A stretch of DNA of 64,000 nucleotides from Pyrrhosoma nymphula (taxonomy: Eukaryota; Arthropoda; Insecta; Odonata; Coenagrionidae): positions 75,901,094 through 75,965,093 of the forward strand of contig OY754337.1 in NCBI GenBank assembly GCA_963573305.1, read 5' to 3'. The notes under the pieces are model-generated. The model was not told the DNA's origin, searched no databases, and saw only the letters and a list, made by a program, of their open reading frames with translations. Positions 55,725-64,000 of this stretch are shown here, piece after piece (the stretch's first letter is position 1; the number at the start of each line of letters is the position of its first letter). Position numbers and translations under genes: made by a program.

Positions 55725-56125
55725 ATATAGGAGGCAATGGGTAGATGGTGCTATGAAGTGATGATGAGGATCAAATGGATGGAAACAATCACAAATGAAG
55801 AAGTTCCACGAAGATGATTTATGGAGAGAAAAGATGGTTAATAAAAACTCAGCAAAGTAGAAGCAGCAAACTTAATTGACACATTTTGCAAATGCAAATG
55901 CAATGTCAGCAGAAATGGAAGCAAAAACGAAAGTATAAATAAAATGGAGAAACTACTGAGGAAGACCAAGGATTGGATACATCAGGTAAAATATGAAAGG
56001 ACATGATAGTGTAGACTTTGAAGACCTCGGATGGGAAAGGAATATTAGCAGCTGATAGGAGGTTGAAGTGGAGAGCGGCAGCAAACCAATATTCGCGTTG
56101 TGATGATGAATGACAAAAATTCATC
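55725..56125 (+). pseudogene. LINE endonuclease-RT C-terminal fragment
   Basis: Plus-strand blocks: GRWCYEVMMRIKWMETITNE, EVPRR (about 55740-55810), GRPRIGYIRQ-like sequence (about 55950-55990) and RRLKWRAAANQYSRCDDE (about 56063-56117). The order matches the C-terminus of the same LINE group as 8745-9136. Stops and frame changes throughout. It ends TGATGATGAATGAC, the usual 3' end. Confidence 0.65.
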
Positions 56126-56640
56126 AGAAAATGTGAGGAGAAAAATTTTAAATAAAAACTCTGCGCAGTAAAAAAAAACACAGCTATCAGACAGATTATT
56201 TAATGCTTGTGTACAATATGGAAGGAGATATGGATTTAGAAGAACTACGCACGAAGACGTAAGGGTGGGATATAAAGGGAAAAGTCATGAGAAACATGAA
56301 AAAGTTGCCTTCAAACCATTCTATGGATTGATTACAGCTTACGGTGATGACAAACTTGTCTGTCTCTGAGTACTTTCAAATTCCAATTCCCCTTTTTCGT
56401 CCTCCGCGTTGACAAAGCATTTCTCCCAAGTATAACCCCCATTGACATGTGTCCACCCATCAATACTCCGTCCACTCATTTTTGCTGTGTTACCCAAGAA
56501 GGTTAAAATGAAATGGAGGACACATGGTCGTGAACGCACATGGTGAAGGTGAAGCAAGAACAGAGATGCATGGGAGGACTTTGTACGGAGCAGGTGTGGC
56601 ATACAAGTCACAAAACATCGCATTACCAATGCAATTTAAC
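56126..56640. other. Unassigned DNA
   Basis: The minus-strand frame 56339-56629 has no recognisable motif. Nothing else seen. Confidence 0.4.
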
Positions 56641-56642
56641 TA

Positions 56643-58216
56643 GAGCTCGTTTCACACTATTCGAGAATTCTTGAACAAGGAAAGTAGCGCAAGACCTTTT
56701 AAACGCTTAAAGTTCATTCAAGACCATTCGAGACGGTATTTCAATGAATATTGTTCAAGAATACTTTAATTGACTTGAACAGCCTTTCCCACTGTCATAT
56801 AAAGCTTGAATTATTTCTACTAGCGGTTTCCATAGAAATCATTGACTATCGGAAATTGCATTACAAAATAAAGTCACGAGGTGTACTCACGTGTTAGATA
56901 TTATCGAATAAATAGGAATTTTCTTCTGACAACAACAGTTGTCGTTAACATTCTGGTTTTGATTGGAAAAATACGTATTGATGAAGTGAATGTTTCTATA
57001 GCTGCATTCTCATTGAAGTGTCAGCAGTGGAATTGCAAATAAAAGCTCCAAGAGGAAATCGTCGCAGAATTTGGAACGGGAAATGGCTAAGACGAAAGTA
57101 TGAATCAGGCATATACTTTTCAGTTCAACCGCAAACTGCAGACGAGGAATTCCGAATCATACGCGTATAGAAGCCGAAACAAGGTTTACAATAACAATGA
57201 AACTGGAGTTAAAAATAATTTTTTGGTAGGACTCACCGACAATATTTATGAAAACATTTTATATCCAGAGTACAAAATATAATAAGACAAAAAACAGCGA
57301 ACAGATGTTCTGACAACGAGATTGGAAACTGCAATTTAAACATGAAATGTCGAGAACACTAACCATTAGTCTACGACACAAAACTTGTTAATAAAAGAAA
57401 TAATTAGTCATATTCCCAAGAAATGACATGGCCTCTCGGAGGCTTGCGTGCTTGCATACAGTTAAAGTCATCTTTTGGCGCACAAGTATTCTTTATATTC
57501 CTTGTGAGAGTATTTTTTTCGAGCAAAAATAATAATTATTAACATATATCCAGTCAGGTTGCCTATTTTGGAAGGAAACTAGTGCATAAATCGTAAATTA
57601 CCATAAATACTTAGGTGTCCATCAATATTTTATGGTGTCAATAATTGACGCTTCATTTAAATTAAGCAAAGTAGTAATTATTTATAGAAATTCAGAGATT
57701 ATTATTTCACGCCAAAATACCCTAATGAAAGTTATCCCAAAATAGGAGGTGAGAGATTGTCCTTGTTTTCCGTTCGTCACTAGAAATATTTTATCGTTAT
57801 TTTAGACCAATAATATACCACGTACAGCTTACGTACATCTTTCATAATTAAAATCACAAAGACACTTTCGTGGTGAAAACTGAATACGTTACATTGAGCA
57901 ATTGCTGTTTTATTATAAAATAGCATAAAATACGAGGTACTTCCATACAGAACTTACTCCCCATGTCGGCCATCTTACGCCCGGAAGTCTGAAACCCATT
58001 TTTATCGGCTGATATGTATCAATACCAATCAAGATTCAAGATAAATTAGAACAATTCAAGACAAGAGGACTATGATAGCAATGAAGCCCTCCAAGAACTT
58101 TCAAAACTATATGTCCACCGTCATGATGTTTCGACTGACGCCATGTCCATTCGAGCAAACTTGTTCCACAAGTCTTGAATGGAGTTTTACGTGAATTTGA
58201 TAGTGTGAAACGACCT
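56643..58216. mobile_element. Inverted-repeat element with PIF/Harbinger-like termini (about 1.6 kb)
   Basis: Left end GAGCTCGTTTCACACTAT. Right end, read inward, AGGTCGTTTCACACTATC. The inverted core CGTTTCACACTAT is perfect. CTA (left) and TTA (right) flank it, so a TWA-type duplication is plausible but mutated. Sub-terminal sequences on both sides share ATTCAAGAC and related words. Inside, a plus-strand frame at about 57028-57170 reads APRGNRRRIWNGKWLRRKYE and SGIYFS, resembling the RRR-W-x-R-x-W-L-x-RR-x-E-x-G-x-Y start of PIF/Harbinger transposases. The rest of the transposase is not recognisable. Confidence 0.55.
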
Positions 58217-58649
58217 TTAGAATTAACGGAAATCTAACGAGACCATCGGAAACGGAAGCCAGAATGAGGCCTAAACTGCGCCGACCTTGCTGGTGGAATT
58301 GGCTTAATGATTCAAACGGAATGTCGCCTCCATTGTTTTTCCAATCCTCCTTGGCACTACCGATCCAAATCTGCGCAACATACATTCTTTCCTCTAGCAA
58401 CATCTCCCCTGTGAAGCCTTCCCTTATACCGAGTTTACGTTCTCAGTATCCTCCATGCAACGCAAATCTTCATTCCAAAAATTCAAAGTTACTGAACCAT
58501 CACGACCGGTTGATAGGATATGAGGGTATGGAAAGTATAAATGTTCACCTTTTTCTTATTTTCTTTCTTTTTCATAATGAAAATTTCAGTACATGCGTCT
58601 GCTTATAGCTGATCCTCATTCACTATCCTTCACTCTGCACTTCTAAGGT
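58217..58649. other. Unassigned DNA
   Basis: Nothing recognisable. Confidence 0.4.
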
Positions 58650-58794
58650 ACTCATAGCAGACTGCTGTCTTCAGGCCGTTAGGAGGACTGACTGCTGGTA
58701 TAGGGTAAGCATGTAATTATTTCGTAGTTACATGCTTACTCTATACCATTAGTCAGTGCGCCAAATGGCCTGAGGATAGCAGTCTGCTATGAGT
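58650..58794. mobile_element. Long foldback palindrome with paired hammerhead-like half-cores
   Basis: Arms of about 65 bp: ACTCATAGCAGACTGCTGTC at the left, GACAGCAG-like sequence and CTGCTATGAGT at the right, around an 11-base loop near 58713. Each arm, read outward, has CTGARGA followed by Y, AGCA, a 3-base loop and TGCT (right arm CTGAGGA at 58770-58776), but ATGAG replaces GAAAC. The stem II analogue pairs perfectly in both arms. Confidence 0.6.
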
Positions 58795-61132
58795 GTATCA
58801 GAGGTAGAGTAAGAGGTCTACATGCTATTGGCCTTACTGACATTAGCAGCTCTCGAAGTGAGTGAGTATTGCCTCAAGTCTCCAGACCACGGAGTAATCA
58901 ATTCTTCCTCGTCGTGTACATATTGGACGGTTGTCCTTGCTCTTCAGCGTAAACTGAAGAATTACGACCAAAAGGAATTTATCGATTTACAACAGTGGTG
59001 GGAGACGCAAAACGCAAGCATTAGTTCATGTAAGCTGGCTAATTTAAAAAGCTGCTTAAGTATTACTTGAAACAAAAAATTCTGTATTCAGCATGTGGAA
59101 CTTCGGTTCGATTTCCGGGTCAAAATCTGTTTAAATTCACTTCGAAATAAAAAAAACAATAATGAAAGGTATGAGGATAACTCAATGCTGTTTCTATTTG
59201 TATTGTTTGCTAAGCTCCGTGCTGAGGATGTCTTCTTGCCAACGATTCTGCGGTCTGCCAATAAATGATCAAACGTACTCCGTAATGAAACAGGTGAAAA
59301 AGATGATTTTTTAAGTGCTTTGGGATTAGGTCCCTGTTTAGTCCCTGTTCCACTATATTTGATAACATTTAAAGTAAAACAACTTTTGATCAGCCACGAT
59401 TTTAAAAGTGATTTTAACCTTCAGAACTAAGTTGCCATGCGCACGAATTGTAGTACTTTGAACATCTATTGTACGCAAATTATATCATGAGAACATCTTT
59501 TCTTTTTTATAACCAATCAAAATGTTCATAGGGAGCTTAAATTGGTTATAGCGCTGGGCGCATATTCGCGTGATCTGGTCTCATCTCCCAGTTTAAGTTC
59601 ATGGCTTTTTAATTCTGAATTTCGCACAATCGTGTGTAAATCTTAAGGAGGTGACTGACTCTGAAGTCTCCGCTGTCTCAACCAGTCGTCCAGTACTTCG
59701 GATTATCACAGGTATGCCTAAAAAGGTATCCATGGCAGAAAAGTAATAATATTTACTTCTTCAAAAGTATTGAAGTTATCTCTGGGTAACCCGTCTTTTA
59801 TTCGTCAGTTGGCATCCAATATAAGTTTTATTCAACTCCTTACTACATTCTTCTCTCTGCTACCCGTTTTATTCAGCGATTGGTATTCATTTCAACGTCA
59901 GCCCCAAGTTTTTAAATATATTTCATCCTTGGCCTTCTCCGGTGATTTTTCTCATTAATGTTTTCTTCCAATATTGTTTCAATAGATCATTATGGCAAAA
60001 AATCCCTCCAAGAAGTTTTCAACATCTACTTCACAGCTTCTTGATCAAACGGCTTCTCTCTCCAGCTCCTTGAGGGACATTTTCATCGGTAAATCACTCC
60101 TACATTTTGATCTTCATAATTCCTCTATAAAGCCACATATCCATTGGCCCCTTTCTTCTTTGTTTCACTGCTGCAATGTTCGCGCTTTATTATCATGCTG
60201 CAGGTAGAATCTTGTTCAATTACACCTTAAAAAACTGCATAATCGACAAAAAACTTTAGTGTGCGTCTAAATCTCTCCATTGTAAAGTGCATTCAACTCA
60301 TTGGGACAATTCCAAAACGCAGCAATAATATCAACCGATGTTATTCCTCTTTAGGTGGATAAATTTGGGTGAAATTCCATTAATTTAAATTTGAAATGAG
60401 CATCAGAATTATTGAATGCAAAGTTAATTGATGTTGCCAAACACCGGATGAACAAACAATAATCAGCAATTACATTAACTAATTGATTGATTCTTTACAA
60501 ATATTTTTAGGTGTCTTTTATCAAAGAGTATAATTACTTGTATCATAAGCAATTATCACAAAATCTGACTATGGATATTGAGGCAAAGAAATGACCCGCT
60601 CATTAAACTTTTCACTCCATCGGAAGGAAAAATTTTAGCATTGTAGAAATTATTTAATAACAAATAAAACTGAAAATAAGTAATTGAAATTATTAAGTTA
60701 AAAAAATTCTATTTCAATGGGATAATTAAAATAAATCAGTTCAGTCATGAATATTTTGAGAAATTATGTTAGGGTAGTCATACTTGCATGTCTATTTTTA
60801 GGAAGCTCTTAAAGTAAAATTGAGGAGAGAAAAGGGAGATTATCGTTAAGTATACTAATATTCTAGATGTTTGCATTCATTATTTCCAGGACAGATATAA
60901 ACAGTGATTTAAATTGAGGAATGGGTATTCTGACTGCAAGAAGACTCAAGCAGGTTTCCTGACGCTCGAAACAAAATTATTTCGATCGCGCAGTTGCAAT
61001 TAATTATTAGCGTATCTGACGAAACATAATGCCATAAGGATAGACAATCAGGGTATAGTCTTCTCTTAGTTTATTTTTCGGCACTTAAAACCTGAAAATT
61101 TATAATATGCATGATTTCTTCTTGTCTGAGTG
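58795..61132. other. Unassigned DNA (2.3 kb)
   Basis: Short open frames (58822-59070, 59770-59958, 59992-60207) show no motif. AT-rich beyond 60200. No terminal repeats recognised. Confidence 0.4.
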
Positions 61133-61168
61133 TCTCTAATATGGTGTGAGCCAACACCATATTAGAGA
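61133..61168. repeat. Perfect 15-bp hairpin beside a Penelope-like word
   Basis: TCTCTAATATGGTGT, loop GAGCCA, then its exact reverse complement. About 20 bp further, on the minus strand, ACCTTGATAATGACA (about 61183-61197) repeats the leading word of the relics at 41690 and 49576. No GAAAC follows. Confidence 0.6.
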
Positions 61169-61199
61169 TATGAACACACCAGATGTCATTATCAAGGTA

Positions 61200-62329
61200 T
61201 TATTTTCAATCTCGTGGTTCCACATAGTGAACCCTCATCCCCTTACAACAACATCGTTAACAACTGCATATTAATTGATGGCAAATAGATGTTCCACCAA
61301 AATTCTGTGGTAATATTTTAGTAAATAAAAGCAATGGCTACGTATAACATGGTGAAATGAAATCATCTTGATTCACCAAGCTAAACGTAGCAAAATTCTA
61401 CAAAGTGTCGCCTTCCTTCATCTGTTTCAAAGTAATGTTCTTTGTTAGGTAGTACATGGTTATAGGGTGTGGAAATGGCCCAATTTATATCGTACCGTCT
61501 CACATAAAACCCAATCTTATGAATAATATTGCAGAGACGGGATGAAAACTCGCAAGTTTTAGGTTTCTAGGCCAGTACATTAACAATCTGTCTACCTTGG
61601 TCAGCTTAGTGCTTGAAGTTAATCTAGTGAGCAAGGGAAGCTTATATACGAAAAACACGTTTCTAATGCATGCAAGGGAGACATGGAAACAGTCAAAGGT
61701 CAGATGATACAAACGAACTATCCGATGTGTGTTAAAAAAAGGAATTGATTACTCTTTTACAGCTGATGTTGATTGGTGATGAATTGTGTTGGACGCAAAT
61801 ATTTTAAGATTTATTTTTCAGAGTGACACATCTAAGCCTCTTAGGCTACTAATCTGTGTGAATTGTTCAATAAATGCAATTTGAGTAAACTCAATAACAA
61901 CATAAGTCACTTTTGAACGGAAAAATAGGTTGAAAATACTTTTGTATATACTAAGGGTAATGCTTGAGTTCATAGGATACTGCGACGAAAATTGGGGCAA
62001 AAATATGATGCAGAATAATGCTAAGGAACAAAATAGAGTTGAAATTCATAATTCCATCATCAATGCAGTGACTACAAGCGATAGTAGCGGACCAGTTTAT
62101 AAGGCCATATAAATAGTTTCACTCGCCACGTTTCTACATGCAGTGCAGTCATGCGCTTAAATATTTTATAAAGCTTATGCTGTTCAATTTAAATAATATG
62201 TTTAGTAAATGATTCCAGACGCATAGTGTTATGATCAGTTTAAAATTAAACTTATGGATTAAATTATTTGGTGTATTCGGGCATTCTCAATCGATGAGGT
62301 TGTCATTAGGGAAACGCGGCATAGGGTCA
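61200..62329. other. Unassigned AT-rich DNA
   Basis: Nothing recognisable. Confidence 0.4.
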
Positions 62330-62640
62330 TTCATCTATTCATCTTTCTCCCATCAGTGACCTCTCCTTTCTCTCCTCCTCCTGCGAACTATATTAGCGCC
62401 ATTTCCAGCAATGCGGTGGCGAATGCAAGGGTTGAGGGGTGGAGCGGGTGGTTAATGGGTCGGCGTAGGGGGTGGAGAAAAACGACCCCTCATCCCATCG
62501 CACCACAAAAGCGCTAATCGCGTGGATTAGGATTAAGAGCAGTGCGGGATAGGGGAGGGGGAGAGAAGGGGGTAGGGGTGGCATTTTCGCAATGTAACGC
62601 AGGGTGACGGGGTTGGGATGTTGGTGCGGGACAGCGGGCA
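62330..62640. promoter_or_regulatory. GC-rich island with a K50-homeodomain-like site cluster
   Basis: Within GC-rich DNA, GCGCTAATCGCGTGGATTAG and GATTAAGAGC (62512-62541) carry three TAATC/GATTA words within about 25 bp, two of them GGATTA. This is the preferred site of Bicoid/Otx/Pitx-class (lysine-50) homeodomains. ATCGATGAGGTTGTCATTAG (about 62292) lies upstream. Function is inferred only. Confidence 0.35.
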
Positions 62641-63094
62641 CCATTCCTTATGGCTGTTCCCTAGGTACCTAATCTGAGAGAGGCGAGATTTCCCTCCAAC
62701 AAAAATAGAAACCACATAGAAACTTGCATGCGCCAAAATATGTTTCTTGGTTACAGAATGGTTTTTTACGACTTATTTTTTACATGCTCCCAGGGTAATG
62801 CAGCGCGAAAAATTGCTAACGGGAGGATACAAACGTCAGAGGGCGCTGAACCGAAGGCAAGACACGGAGAGTTAGGGACAACGTAATTGAGAGCAATAGA
62901 GAGCAGTGCAAGATACCATCGATAGCTGAGAGGAGTTCTAACTGGAAAACGATCGGGGCGGAACTCCCACAAACATGGGAAGAACACGAACAACAACGGC
63001 AATTTATGTTTAATGATTGAGTTTTTCAGTATGTCTCCCTCAGTTTCTGTTGGATTTAGTGTGGGTGTCACGAATTCCTCCGGGGATCGTGTTA
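62641..63094. other. Unassigned DNA
   Basis: Nothing recognisable. Open frames lack motifs. Confidence 0.4.
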
Positions 63095-63320
63095 GTGTGA
63101 TGGCTCAATGGCCAGGCTTTCCATCACAAAGGGCACCTGTATGAATCCTGACAGTGGCGGATATTTTTCAATGAAAAATTGATTTCTACTCTGGTGCTAT
63201 GTGGAGTGCACTTCAAGTGTAGTACTTTGTCTGATGGATGGGTCGATTAACTGTTGCCTCTGTAAAGAGCAGGCTAATGCTGACTCCTAATTTTCCTCCT
63301 CCATTGCCCAAAAATAATCC
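63095..63320 (+). mobile_element. tRNA-derived SINE
   Basis: A box TGGCTCAATGGCC (63100-63112) and B-box-like CCTGTATGAATCCTG (63136-63150) at tRNA spacing, then a body with GATGGATGGGTCGATTAACT and a 3' end near CAAAAATAATCCTTCC. Comparable to 55075-55430. Confidence 0.6.
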
Positions 63321-63560
63321 TTCCCTTAACAGACTATGGCGCTAATGACCATTAAATCATGGAATATTTCGACTCTAATTCGTCCTTTTCGGCATATTTG
63401 ATGCCAAAGAAAGATGGAATACAAAAATTAGTTGCTAACTCTTGGCATATCTTGGCCACAAATGAGCTTCCGCCAACGAGGAATTATGCTTTCTTCTCGC
63501 TTTCATTCATTTTACTCTCTTCGTGCACTTTTTCCATGTTACTCGACGATGAATGCAGAT
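63321..63560. other. Short unassigned stretch
   Basis: Nothing recognisable. Confidence 0.4.
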
Positions 63561-64000
63561 CTTCATTCATCTGTATCGTGTGTAACTCGTGGATATCGTC
63601 TCCTCATCGCCTGTCCGTGCAGTAGCACGAGTCGCCACGAAGTAGGAACGGCTTGTCTGGCCAAGGGATCTCCTACGAGGGAGCAGTTCAATGCCGCCAA
63701 AGGGCCGACAACACTTTTGGTTTCGACGGACAAAAACCCACGCTCTGGCACTCCGCTCGTATTTTTTACTCCCTCTCTCCCCGCCGCCCGCCGTCACTCG
63801 GCTTCCGAGCGGAGGCAGGAAATGAGAAATCGGGGCTTTTCGGGGGTGGCGGTGGGGGGTAAGGGGAGGGAGGGGGGAGGGAGAATGAGAGAGGCGATCA
63901 TCCGGTCGCCCGCGTCCCAATAAATTGTGCGTTTACCGGCAGAAAGGACGCGATTTATGGCGCTCACTGGCGTGAAATCCGTGAACTTCCGTGAGACGCT
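63561..64000. other. GC/CpG-rich island running off the window
   Basis: CpG-rich, with G-runs at about 63842-63880. The last bases include CAATAAATTGTGCG and GCGATTTATGGCGC, Caudal/Abd-B-like words. Open frames on both strands are compositional. Confidence 0.4.

Noticed and set aside
56339..56629. 96-codon minus-strand open frame
   Set aside because: No motif that I recognise, and it is flanked by LINE debris.
58822..59070. Short secreted-like protein starting MLLALLTLAALE
   Set aside because: The hydrophobic start is suggestive, but there is no cleavage-site context, homologous motif or splice structure, and the frame ends in AT-rich DNA.
61183..61197. An additional hammerhead-like core
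   Set aside because: Only the leading ACCTTGATAATGA word is present. No GAAAC or GTC follows, so it is not counted.

Overview
This is eukaryotic, almost certainly arthropod (probably insect) intergenic or intronic DNA. I find no convincing host exon, rRNA, true tRNA gene or CRISPR array. The recognisable coding content comes from transposable elements (TEs): non-LTR retrotransposons, hAT, Helitron, Penelope-like termini, TTAA- and TTA-flanked terminal-inverted-repeat elements and tRNA-derived SINEs. The species is not determinable from what I can see.

The main body is at 30583-38916. A hAT DNA transposon keeps both ends and a perfect 8-bp target duplication (GTAGTGGT). Its transposase is split by a nested LINE (about 31976-37774). 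That LINE has an intact ORF1 (coiled coil plus RNA-binding domain), an intact ORF2 (endonuclease plus reverse transcriptase, YADD box present), a 3' hairpin, an AATAAA signal and a (TTA)n tail, so it is the only element here that looks potentially active.

Layout: 0-5 kb holds a 107-bp tandem repeat, a LINE 3' end and two copies of a TTAA-flanked MITE. 5-8.3 kb holds a broken copy of a multi-copy protein family of unknown function, with a perfect 280-bp internal tandem duplication, and a third MITE copy. 8.7-10.8 kb holds two LINE fragments; in the second the RT box FADD is FPDG. 12-16.8 kb holds SINEs and a second copy of the LINE 3' end. 17.2-18.3 kb holds a Penelope-like terminus next to a Helitron 3' end. 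22.4-24.3 kb is a 716-bp inverted duplication whose second arm is bracketed by a 90-bp direct repeat. 24.4-29.6 kb is AT-rich and unassigned. 39-50 kb holds Penelope-like palindromes, a TTA-flanked element, SINEs, MITE copy D and a 165-bp tandem repeat. 52-63 kb holds LINE fragments, further inverted-repeat elements and SINEs.

GC- and CpG-rich islands recur (about 2.75, 11.6, 15.6, 19.6, 40.2, 42.3, 44.9, 50.2, 53.4, 62.3 and 63.6 kb). They read open on both strands because they are low in stops, not because they encode proteins. Some carry clusters of homeodomain-like sites and are the best candidates for host regulatory DNA.

The most unusual recurring signal is a family of palindromic relics carrying a hammerhead-ribozyme-like core (CTGANGA, one pyrimidine, a short stem, GAAAC, a few bases, GTC), seen in several unrelated sequence contexts and usually followed by AATAAA-like sequence.
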